Assembly: GCA_022702545.1 (NCBI GenBank) | Contig: JAHRBC010000006.1 | Span: 868,001 to 932,000, forward strand | Direction: 5' to 3' | Length of the DNA: 64,000 bases | From: Phycomyces nitens | Lineage: Eukaryota; Mucoromycota; Mucoromycetes; Mucorales; Phycomycetaceae | Shown: piece by piece, positions 44,001 to 53,900 of the stretch | Layout of the letters: every line of letters begins with the position of its first letter | Numbering within the stretch: the stretch's first letter is position 1 | Notes under the pieces: model-generated | Seen by the model: only the letters and a program-made list of their open reading frames with translations | Databases searched by the model: none | Told to the model about the DNA's origin: nothing | Program-made: the position numbers and the translations under genes

Positions 44001-44727
44001 AACCCTCAACATCCAGTCTATTCAATATCTCCAAGACGATGGCGGTCTTCACTCGCCAGATGAGATCATGGACGCCGAGGCAGTACACAACAACAATATC
44101 GACACATCTTCAGATACAGATGATGACATCAAAACCGATCTCAAGAGTACCTGGATGCAGCGCACCATCTCACATCTTCAGCAGGAAAAAGACAAGCATC
44201 TGTCTTATGTGACAGACAATACCTTTGTACAGAATATCAAAAACAACATGCCAGCCAAGCCAGCTGAACTCAACCTAAAAACGATTGCAGACCATGTATT
44301 GCAATTCCCTCGTCCCACAGAAATGATTGCCAACATGTCAGTTATGTTTTCACAGGACCAGAGAAAGGGTTCTTCGACAGACGAGCCAGAACAGACATTG
44401 GCCTGGTACATGGCATTGGCATACTCCATAGGTGCCGGTAGCCGATCCCTTCCAGAGCCCATACAGCCCATGGATCAAAAGGCAGAAATGTGGCAATTTG
44501 ATGATAAAAAGGCCCCCACTGCATCCTCACAACCCAGCCCATCAAGTATTGGCCCAGAGGCAATTGCAGACCAAAAGAGAAGAGACAGACGCCTGTTCTC
44601 TCTCTGGGTTCCACTGCTTTGCTTTGCTGTGATCTGGTTGATTTTCCAGTTTGTATCTTCTCACCCAGGAGTCATTGACTTTGTGGTGGGAATCTCTGGT
44701 TTCCGGCGCCAGTATCTGCGTGTCTAA
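41063..44727 (+). CDS. Mga2/Spt23-like ER-anchored transcription factor (IPT + ankyrin + TM)
   Basis: Six exons: 41063-41464, 41547-41617, 41668-41793, 41855-42176, 42237-42448 and 42504-44727; 1118 aa. Order: acidic N-terminal region with FFYKLDQL, conserved core (MQIRVLGVPQTGAKSRVETQIKL; KRSQRRKE; CYCRHHNERLGF), IPT/TIG at about 525-605, a Gln/Asn repeat around 680 (QNQNQNQNQNQ), two ankyrin repeats at about 710-777 (GHTMLHLAAIL, GNTALHYAAMFGHEDIAKLLL), an acidic linker and one C-terminal TM at about 1075-1098 (LFSLWVPLLCFAVIWLIFQF). In yeast, Mga2/Spt23 sense membrane lipid packing, are cut by the proteasome and then induce the OLE1 desaturase. The same role is likely but inferred. The start MQNTSP is shared with the paralogue. 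Confidence 0.9.
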
Positions 44728-45016
44728 AGCGTCCCTTTTTCTCTTATTACCTATTCCTCCTTTCTATAGTTCATCCCTCCCAATTCCATACTCATTTTCC
44801 CTATACAATCTATAGCATCTCGCTCCTTTTTTTCTCTCTCTCTAGTATTTAATATGCTGTCATTTTTCAAAAAAGAAAAAAAAAGAATAATATACATCTT
44901 TGTATACCCACCAATTAGATGAGAGTGAGCTGGTGTCGACGTCACCCCAACCACTAGAATTGAACAAGTGCGCGAAAAAATATAGAAAAAAAAAAGGTTG
45001 ACTTTTAACGACATTC
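44728..45016. other. Short intergenic region before the Tra2-like gene
   Basis: 289 bp of 3' flank of the Mga2-like gene and 5' flank of the SR-protein gene. It is pyrimidine-rich at 44,740-44,850, then A-rich. No separate feature seen. Confidence 0.5.
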
Positions 45017-46352
45017 ATGGTACATGCAACCAAGCTACTGAATCCAATCACATAAACTCACATCAACCAATGTTGATAGGACGACACTCCTTACGACACA
45101 CCTATTCTGGAGGTCAATCAGTCAGATCTTCCCATTGAAGAGTCTTCCATTAGTGAAGCTCTGAATGTACGCCAGGATCCTGATTCGCGTGATGCAAGCC
45201 CTGATAACAAGAGCTTAGAGCGTCGTCGCAGTCGCAGTCCTAGTCGTAGCCCTAGTCCCTCTCGTTCCCGCTCTCGCTCCCAAACCCCCATGCGCCGCCG
45301 ACGTGATCGCAGCCGCAGTCGGTCTCCTAGACGTAGTCGGTCTCCAAGACGTAGATCGCGTCGTCGGTCTGTATCGCGCTCTCGATCCAAGAGTAGAGAT
45401 CGCAGAAGCAGAAAAAGGTATGCTCATGACATGCATTCTGATAAATCTCTGACATCTTTTTGTCTAGTCATAGCCATTCCCGTCGCCGAAGCCCGTCACC
45501 TCGCCGAAGCCCATCGCCTCGTCGCAACCGTTCACGCTCATACGACAGACAAAGAGGGTAAGCTTATTAATATGGAGCCAATATTTGCACATGGTATTTA
45601 TTTTGGGAAATACGTATTTCTTTGTGAAGCCGTAGGGAAAAAGATTTTCATGGCACTAGAGTAAGTGCAATTTCCTTTGCATTCATGTTTTCTAGGTTTG
45701 ACAATAATTAATCACTGTTTTCACACACACACACACAAAAACACATTTGGATCTATTATCATCTTTGCATTCCTACCGTTACTCTAGGACGCACCTGAAA
45801 AATCCAACATCATTGGTGTATTTGGATTAAGTTTGAGAACGAATGAACGTAATTTGGAGGAAGTGTTTGAAAGGTTTGGAAAGCTGAAAAAAGTGACGGT
45901 GGTGTACGATCATAGGGTAAGTATGGACAGAACACTTGATAAAGATGCTAAACAATTGACGAAACTTTTAGAGTAACAGATCGAGAGGATTTGGCTTCAT
46001 TACATTTGGCTCAGTTGATGAGGCTGAACGTGCAAGGGATGAGACAAACGGACTGGTAATAAGCACTTTGAGATACAAGAGACCAGGATGAATTGATCGT
46101 TTATTTATATGTATTTAGGAAATTGATGAGCGTAAGATTCGCGTGGATTTCTCCGTAACTCATCGCCCTCACACACCCACACCTGGAGAGTACATGGGAG
46201 AACGCCGTCAGAACGATCGCTCCAGAGAGCGACGCCCACAGCGTATGAGACGTACGCGTAGCCGTACTCCTGAAAGACGTGGACGCAGCCGTACACCCGA
46301 GAGACGCAGACGGTATCGCTCTCGAACCCGCAGCCGATCATGGTCTCGTTAA
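45017..46352 (+). CDS. Tra2-like SR splicing factor (RS-RRM-RS)
   Basis: Proposed exons: 45017-45019 (ATG only), 45080-45417, 45468-45557, a 25-nt microexon 45636-45660, 45788-45916, 45972-46055 and 46119-46352; 300 aa. The N-terminal region is an RS domain ([18 protein letters not shown]). The RRM spans about 155-232 with RNP2 (IIGVFGL) and RNP1 (RGFGFITF), and the C-terminus is a second Arg/Ser-rich region ([19 protein letters not shown]). This RS-RRM-RS layout is that of Transformer-2, which binds exonic splicing enhancers. The first exon and the microexon rest on phase and splice signals only and are less certain than the rest. The last four exons are firm. Confidence 0.8.
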
Positions 46353-46965
46353 AATTTAATGGTGTGGATGTTAATAAAAGCCATCCAATTGTGGACATAT
46401 ATTTCCGTTTTAACTTTTGGGCAAGAAGCAATGTTTCAAGAAATGATCAAACTAAAGTGAACAAAGCAAGTTCTTTACTGTGGAGTGTTTTATAAAGTAC
46501 ACCTTTGGACAGCTGGTAATTATTGGTCAAGTCAAGGTTGGCCTCATTATATGTTGCTTCCATTTATTATCTTGGAATTCTAGCGCATCAATTGCTGATT
46601 CCTGTTGATGGAATATTAGTAAATACCAAAGTCGAAGATCCAAAAATCAAATATATTCAGTACCATTTCACAAGGACAACTTGGGATCTGGTGTAGATCA
46701 ATTCGATAAAGAGCAATTCAGTCGATATCATTACAAAAATCTCGATAGCAAAGTAGACCGCGACCGCAATGGAATGCTTATTTAGACAGAGATGCGCACA
46801 GACCCTCTTGTTGAAGGATAAATGGATTTTTATTACCAGAGTATCGTTTAAAGGCAATAGATGTGTGTGCGTATGGTCATTTTTTTTTAAAAAAAAATGT
46901 CGCTGATTTTGAGTTTAATGTCGTGCAAAAATAATAATCTCATACTCAATGAGGTATATGGTTTG
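46353..46965. other. Intergenic, AT-rich
   Basis: 3' flank of the Tra2-like gene up to the foldback cluster. Open frames here (for example 46657-46857, minus) have no supporting motif. Confidence 0.5.
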
Positions 46966-46969
46966 TTAG

Positions 46970-48460
46970 TATCTTTTAAGGGAAATAAGAATACTGTGAG
47001 TGTTATTTATTGAAGAAAGAATATTATGATTGCTTATATACTATTATTCAAATTCCCTTGTGATTAAAGTCCCCATCGTGTAATGATTGGTTATCACTGT
47101 AGGAGTGTGAAGTGTACGTGTGCCTGGTGTGTAGCTGTTCCTGAGATGCTAACTTGCCATGGTTATTATCATAGAGCAACCGGAGATCGGTTGTGGAGCC
47201 TGTATTTCACTCAACTGTGGTGTGTATGCCACAACTTCTATTATGTATTTATTTGTTGACCGATATTTGCTTCCCTACATGGTATAAATACCACAATTGA
47301 GTGAGGTAAAGACCCCACAGCCCAATATTCAGCTCATCCTGGTTAATATGGATGTCAGCATATTTGGAATATTTACCAGACACCCCAATATATCACGGCA
47401 ATGATAACCAACTATTTTCTTGATGAAGAGATCGAGTGTGTTGTACACTGTGTTTCTCTGTATTCACTCTTTGACATTCCGTTTAAATATTAATAAGAAG
47501 CCGCTTCCTTCTTTTGAGCTTGTTTAAATGTCCTTGATATAAAAAAAGCAAAAAGTTATATAACTTGTTGGCAAAAGGCTCTGTATATAGTTCAAAAAGA
47601 GTATTGCTTATTGTATATGATAACAATTAATGTTGCTTGATGCCTATTCATATTGGTTTCTCAAGGGTTGAAGAAATGAAAGGAATGAAATGGAAGCATA
47701 TGATTGGCTGATTTAATTTGGGCGCAAATTTAAAAAATCAAAAAATGCGGACGTTGGGAATCGAACCCAGTACCTCAGGATTTAGTTTTCACTATAGGCC
47801 CGCGCTCTACCCGTTGAGCTATCATCCGCTTTCTTATTTACTTGGAAAATTAAAAAATGAGTGGTCCATTTTATTGCCTTTTATGGTAATATGTACTACA
47901 CTAGATCTTTGGCTGGTTGCTGACTGACTAAAATAGAGAGCTTTGTGCAAGGAGCCCATGCTCTTATATTCAATCTTTGGTATTCCGTTTAAATAAAAAT
48001 AGCCGCTTTATTCATTTCAACTCAATTTTCTTTGTATTTCACTTGTGTTTTGCCTACCACAAAAGTATATGAACTTTACAACTGGTCTCTGATTGCTCTT
48101 TGCTAATGTGCATGGCAAAGTAACATCTCAGGATTAGCTACACACCAGACACATTTGCACTTTGCACTACTTTATTAATGACTGACCATTACAATTGTGG
48201 TATACACATCACAGTTGAGTGGACTACAGACACCACAACCGATCTCCGGTTACTACTTGCTAATGAGCATGGCATATTAACATCGCAAGAGCAGTTCCAA
48301 ACCATGTGCATGTACACTTTAAACTTCAACAGTTATAACCTGCTTTTATACAATAGACGTTACATTACAAGGGGATTCGAATAATAAGCATATAAACCAC
48401 CATAATATTCTTTCTTTAATAAATAACACTCTCACAATATCTATATGTTCTCAACCCCTA
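46970..48460. repeat. Imperfect inverted-repeat (foldback) cluster around a tRNA-like gene
   Basis: The reverse complement of about 46,975-47,240 aligns with about 48,190-48,450. Shared blocks are CACAGTTGAGTG, ACCACAACCGATCTCCGGTT, GTACACTT, CAGTTATAACC/CAGTGATAACC, GAATAATA-TATA and CATAATATTCTTTCTTnAATAAATAACACTC. Partial direct copies of the same blocks lie at about 47,280-47,410 and 48,060-48,190. A separate direct repeat (TTTGnnATTCCGTTTAAATA...GCCGCTT) is at 47,470-47,507 and 47,979-48,009. The two long arms and the tRNA-like gene near the centre suggest a non-autonomous foldback or MITE-like element. Its exact ends and target duplication were not resolved. Confidence 0.65.
47746..47829 (-). 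tRNA. tRNA-like gene, isotype unassigned, probable short intron
   Basis: Read on the minus strand, GCGGATG pairs with a terminal CGTCCGC (one G-T pair). GCTC-AACGGGTA-GAGC forms a D arm and CTGGG-TTCGATT-CCCAA a T arm with the canonical TTCGATT box B; its outermost pair is a C-A mismatch. At 84 nt it is about 10 nt longer than a simple tRNA, so an intron next to the anticodon is likely, but the anticodon stem pairs imperfectly and I cannot name the amino acid. A run of TTTTTT follows within a few bases of the 3' end, which suits Pol III termination. One extra base between acceptor stem and D arm is unusual. It may be a tRNA-derived repeat. Confidence 0.55.
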
Positions 48461-48850
48461 TTTACCTCATTCATAAAGTATGTACAATACCCTTTGTTTC
48501 CACAAAATATAAAGCTCCAACTACTTTTTTTTATTAAACAAAATGTGCTAATATTAGAGGTACGGCATTTCTACGAACATGACGTTTTAATGCTACCAAA
48601 CACTTCAGTTGCGACTTGATGTCCAGTGTCTGATAAATATATCTGGTTCCTAAGAATTCAACATTGATTCAATAAATTATATGCTTTAAAAAGGATTCTA
48701 ATATATAATGAAGGTGATATATTAACTGTAGCTTATATCCTCAGTGCATCTTTGGATGGTTAAGTAAAGATGTTAATATAAAGATTTACAACAACGGCCA
48801 AACATCATGGTGTATGAAAATGGCCGAGCCCACCAAGAAACGTCGTAGCC
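48461..48850. other. Intergenic, no feature seen
   Basis: Stretch between the foldback cluster and the doubtful small minus-strand gene. AT-rich, with no credible open frame. Confidence 0.45.
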
Positions 48851-48851
48851 T

Positions 48852-49211
48852 TTAGATTTCTGGGTCCAGTTGATCATACTCGTTGGAAAAAGTGGGTGGC
48901 CATCTAACCACTTGTTCCTGATGAATAGCCACGGTCATATTTGGCCTGTCATTATCTCTACCAGTCATTCTGTTCATATTTAATTTCTTGTTGCCTTGGC
49001 TACTGAGAAAGTCTGTTAGTCCTATTGGTGATAGTATTCTTTTATTTTTATTTTTTTTGATTTATTTTACAATACTTCTTGGTTCTCATTCCTCTTTGGG
49101 TGCACTGTACCGTGAATACTGGTATATTTAATCCCCGATTGATGACGTTGGATGTGCTTGATCCTTACTTTTTCCAGGTGGATCACAAAATGACTTTGAG
49201 TAAAGCGACAT
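48852..49211 (-). CDS. Possible small two-exon gene (67 aa), unknown
   Basis: Exons 49169-49211 and 48852-49012 join in phase through an intron with a good donor (GTAAGG) and a strong branch/acceptor (ACTAACAG), giving MSLYSKSFCDPPGKN... and ending VVRWPPTFSNEYDQLDPEI. The C-terminal half looks protein-like and has no low complexity. Against it, the ATG lies only 7 bp from the divergent prefoldin start codon, which leaves no room for separate promoters. An alternative is a start at 48977, which gives a 41-aa product. No family recognised. Confidence 0.3.
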
Positions 49212-49218
49212 TACAAAA

Positions 49219-50081
49219 ATGGCATCCAGCACAGAAAAGATGGAAACAAACCCTAGAGGTATCCCGCGATCTCCCTTTGTGGTAGGTGTATTGCTTTGCT
49301 GTGGATGATTAGATTGAGTTAATTTGAGTTTGGCAGTTCTAATTTTCTATTTTATTTCTTTACAGGAACGCGTAGAAGATTATGTGTCTGAAGCAGAGCC
49401 CGTCGAGGTTGTCTTGAAGAAGTTCCAAGAGGCAGTCAGGTGTGTCATCTGGCTATAAGGACATTTGAAATGAATGCCATCTCACGATCATTATGATAGT
49501 AAATACAAATTTATGGAAGTCAACTTGTTGCAGCGTAGAAAGGTGTTGGAAGAAAAGATCCCCGAGATTGAAAAGACTTTGGCCATGGTTGGATTCCTGA
49601 CCGAAAAGCAGGCCTCTGATGAGCCAGTCTACACTGATTTCGAATTGAATGACACTCTTTACGCACAAGCCAAGCTAGAGGCAACAAATTCTGTATACCT
49701 TTGGTTAGGTGTAAGTCAAACAAGAATATCTATAAAAAAAAAGGCTCGAGGACTGACCCAAGTATTGTTTAAGGCTAATGTGATGCTCGAGTATACATTT
49801 GAAGAAGCCGCTGATCTCTTGGGATCTAAATTACAGACTGCAAAGTCTTCTTTGAAAAACACAATTGAGGACCTTGAGTTCCTGAGAGATCAGATCACAA
49901 CCATGGAAGTCAGTATCCTTTTGAATAATAGCTATAGTGCGAGGGACATCTCTACAGGTTCACATATAAATGCTATCCTTGACTTCACTCTTGTTTTTCT
50001 TGCCTTACAGACACAGCACGCGTATATAACTGGGATGTTAAGCAGAGACGTCTGGTACGACAGGCTACAGAATCGTCCTAA
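49219..50081 (+). CDS. PFD3: Prefoldin subunit 3 (VBP1/Pac10)
   Basis: Five exons: 49219-49281, 49366-49439, 49500-49710, 49774-49912 and 50011-50081; 185 aa. The N-terminus ETNPRGIPRSPF, the coiled coil (KFMEVNLLQRRKVLEEKIPEIEKTL), the strand region (YTDFELNDTLYAQAKL..., VYLWLGANVMLEYTFEEA), the second coil (SSLKNTIEDLEFLRDQITTMEV) and the C-terminal ARVYNWDVKQRR are all typical of the alpha-type prefoldin subunit 3. Prefoldin is a six-subunit cytosolic chaperone that hands unfolded actin and tubulin to the CCT chaperonin. The start codon is chosen because it opens the conserved N-terminal motif. The EMC5 gene follows 159 bp downstream on the same strand. Confidence 0.9.
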
Positions 50082-50240
50082 GAGAAAGTGTCTACATTGT
50101 CAACAAATAAAGTTTAGAGAATGGAAGATGCTGTGGTTGGAATCCTTTTGATAAATGAGCGGAGTTTTTCTGTCTTTGGATAATGAGAATTGCAAAGAGG
50201 AAACTTCTTTACCTAGTTTACGAGACTTTAGCATTTTCTG

Positions 50241-50747
50241 ATGAGCAGTAGTCAGCAGCTTGGTAGACTTATTGGTCTTATTGGTACCTTTTTCCTTGCT
50301 CATGCTGCCTATTCCACATATGAGCGTGAGTAAACAGCATAGATTGCGCGTCAACACCATTATCCTTGCTCACCAATGTCTATCACAGATCTCGCCTATC
50401 TCAAGGCAGTAGATCAGGCATCCACTGACATTCCAATCGAAGTAAGTGATTGTCTACTAAAAAGCGTCATCTTATTAATCCATTTTTATACATTAAAGAT
50501 TATCGTCGAATGTCTGGTCTCAGCCCTCGTTGCACTCATTGGTGTCTTACTCTCTGCCGATTCTTTCAAGAACATTTTGATGGAATCAGAAATTGCCAAG
50601 CAGTATGTCCATACTTGTGGGTATATCTCAAACTAACCACATCTCTCTTTTAGAACTATTGATAAAATTGACACACGGCCATCGTTCATCACATTCAACC
50701 ACCGTAAAGTTGTCTCGACTCACTCTCAGTTGGATAGAAAGTTTTAA
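50241..50747 (+). CDS. EMC5: ER membrane protein complex subunit 5 (EMC5/MMGT1)
   Basis: Four exons: 50241-50325, 50389-50441, 50499-50602 and 50654-50747; 111 aa, the normal size for EMC5. TM1 (LGRLIGLIGTFFLAHAAYSTY) is followed by a short lumenal loop ending STDIPIEIIVE, then TM2 (LVSALVALIGVLLSA) and a cytosolic tail (RPSFITFNHRK). EMC5 is a core subunit of the EMC, which inserts tail-anchored and multipass proteins into the ER membrane. All exon phases agree. An open frame on the opposite strand over exon 1 looks like a signal peptide but is antisense. Confidence 0.88.
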
Positions 50748-50941
50748 TATTCTTATTTATGTAAAGACCATAGAGAGTATAATCTTTTTTTTATATAAAG
50801 AGAAAAATATATATATTAAAGAAAAGAGTTGGCAAAACGTCTAGACTGTGGGTCTCATTTTTTATTCATATACAAAGTATTCCGAAATTTATGATTCACG
50901 ACATTTACACGGCCAAAATCCTCTGTATTCTTGCAATTGGA

Positions 50942-53900
50942 TTATCTGCTGCTACTGACAGAAGGAGCATCTGAAGGATGGTACTCATGTGTCACGCGGT
51001 GGTATGAAGTAAGTGAACTAGAAGGTGACATGGGCGTAGTCTCGACATCCTCGTTGAAAAAGTCGTCGAGATCCTTGAGGGCATTCATCAAATCATCACC
51101 ATACTGCTGGTTATCATGAATGTTAATTGTGCGCTCCTCTATGTAACGCTTTGCCATGTTATCCTCATGAGCCATATTCTCGCCTGTCAATATGGTAAAG
51201 TCTTCGATAGAGAACTGTATATTGTGTTCTGTAGGAGCCTCGTTTGTAATGGAAGAACATTCAAAGACAACCGCATTTACATTATGGCGAGTAGCACGCG
51301 CAGCCGCTGCGGTTGAGTTACTGAAACCCCAGAGAAGGTCGCTTGAGTTTCCAGTAGAGTCCTCTGATCTTGGCTCAACATATATCGCCGTAATCTGCTC
51401 GTTGAGAATAGAAAGGGCCTTGTCTCCAAAATCTGTTTGAATCAACTGTAAAAGAGGCTCAAGAGAAGCAATGTCTATTGGGATAGTGTTGTTGGATCCA
51501 CCGTGCCAAGAGCTCTTTCCCGTAACATATGGCACCAGATTCTCAATCATCATTAGGCCTTTCTCTCGGTAGAATGGCATCTTGTTTTTTACCAATAGAA
51601 TCGAAAACATAAGAGCCATTTTGCTGTATTTTGGTAAGAATATGTCGCGTATCGACCCCAGAATTTGTTTGAGAAAGTCTTCTTGGAACTTTGCTTTTTG
51701 CTTGGGATATGTTGCCAGGATTCGCTGTATGTCTGGAAGTGAATAACGCTCAAAAAGCTGGGTCATATTATTTGCTAGCTCAACCGTGGATGAATCCAGC
51801 GTTTCATCATTGTCAAGTGCATGCAATAGTCTAGGTATAGAGCCAAGCAAGAGATACATCAGCCTTGTCTCGGAAGGATCGATAAGTGGGGGGTTGTCGA
51901 TTAACATGATCCGAGATAGAATCGAAAATGTCTTTTCCTCGGCAGATGAGAACTGGAGTCCTTTGAGTAATAAGGGTTGAAGACCATCGAATTCACTTGA
52001 CCAGTTCTTTGGGAAGCTCTCGGCTAGCTCACTGCAGAATCCATATTTCTCTAATACCACTTCCAAAAGCAATAGTGCCTCTGCATGCTCAGCTTCGTAC
52101 GGACTGTACAGACATGCAACTGCCGCCCAGAATAGTTGAGGAAACTGATCCATTTGTGCCTTGTCCATAGCAGTCGTAACCTCGGTCAAGGTAAGAATGA
52201 TCTCGAGTGAGAATCCACGAATATCATCCGACTTGTCTGCAATGGTGTTTGATAGTCGTGCCAGCATGTCGGCCAGCATGTGTTGGTTAAATGCTGGCAT
52301 GAGTGCTCGGAAACACTGGAACGACCGGCATGCGATATGTCGAACAGAACAGCAAGTGGCCCATTTGAGGGCAGTTTCTCCCCACTTTTGGCGAAGTCCA
52401 GGATCTTCGTATGAAAAGACATCAACAACCTTGTTGAGAAGATCCTTGAGTTCTTCAGAGCTCTGTAATCGACGATTCTTTGAAGTGATGTTTTCATAAG
52501 CCCACAGCCGTTTTCCTTCTTTTGATGCGAGCCACTGAGTCACTTCGGTTGCTTTGGTTGGTATGTCAGAATCTATAGACTGCCGAATGACAATTGAATG
52601 TATCAAGTTGATCAGCAAGCAGCGGGACTGATCACAGACGATGCTTGTAAGATGGTCCAGCTGAACAAAGATGCTATGGAGAAGCAGTGGCAAATGAGGT
52701 GCCAGATCAGCACCTGCTTCAATGGCAAGATCAACCAGAAAGACCATAGCAAGCTGTCCCCGTGAAAATACAGGTCTTTTTTCATAAGACGGCAACACCT
52801 TTTCTGTATCAGCAACAAAGAGTAGTGGAAAGGCATGTGTGTGTCGAATGCTGGCTTCCTTTAGTTGTGGGACCATTGAGCGTGGTGTGATCTCTGCGAT
52901 AACCTCTTCGACTATTCGATTAAAAGCAGGCGTTCGACCAAGACACACAAAAACACGTTTGGCATGAATCAAAAACCATGGATTCCTTTTCTCTAGACCC
53001 ATGTCGAGAAGATACATGATTATTGCCCGCACATTACGCCCATGATCTACAAGTTGGCTCCAAAGCGCTGCAACTTCCTTTACGTATACATCACCAAACT
53101 TGATTGTGATGTAGTAAAGATTAGACAGCACCATATAGGCAGATGCACTGAGCTCAGAATCCTGAGGTCCAACAGACAAATCGATTTTACGGAGCCAGGG
53201 AATCATGTAGGCCAGTACTTCTCGTTGACTATTGGGGCTAATGTGCTCAAAACGCTGGGATATTTCTGAAAGCATCGAGTAGGTTTGCTCTGGGTGGTCC
53301 AAGGCTAACCGGGCAGACAAAAGGGTTTGGGTATACTTGTAAATGGCTGGAAGGCTACTAGTGATACCAATTTCATATTCCTTTGCACAAGAATCAGCAA
53401 AGACACGCTCTTCGATGGTCCGTAGTAATGCAATGGCCGATTTTCTTATAGACTTTTTTGAATCACCAGCTTTGAATAGGGCGAGGCTCATAACCTGGTG
53501 AATGTGGCATGGGTAGTCCTCGACTTTACAGACAATCTCAGCAAGAGCCAAGAAATAGCCCTGGGTAAATTCTAGCTTGGGATTGCCTGCATAGCATTGT
53601 TCAATAATATCGTCCAGAAGAAGTGATTGGTCTTGGTTGTAGATAAGAAGTGCCTCAAGTGCTCGTCTAATGAGTTCAAATTGAGTTCTTTGTCAGACAA
53701 CCATAAGACAGCATACCTAGCAATGGAATGGCACTTTGGATCATGGCTCTCAAAAACTGCATCGATCCATCGAAACACATTGTGCAAATCAAACTGGATA
53801 ACAGCCTGTCTTGCCTTTTTCTGCCCAAGAAAGGCATACAAGGGTCCTCTCTGAATAATATTGGTGAGCGTCTAATAGGCAAAAATATACCCAGTCTTGT

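Noticed and set aside
46105..46431. 108-aa minus-strand frame over the Tra2-like 3' exon
   Set aside because: Antisense to an Arg/Ser-rich coding region, a common source of false frames.
50100..50360. 86-aa minus-strand frame with a signal-peptide-like start
   Set aside because: It is antisense to EMC5 exon 1, whose spliced product is conserved.
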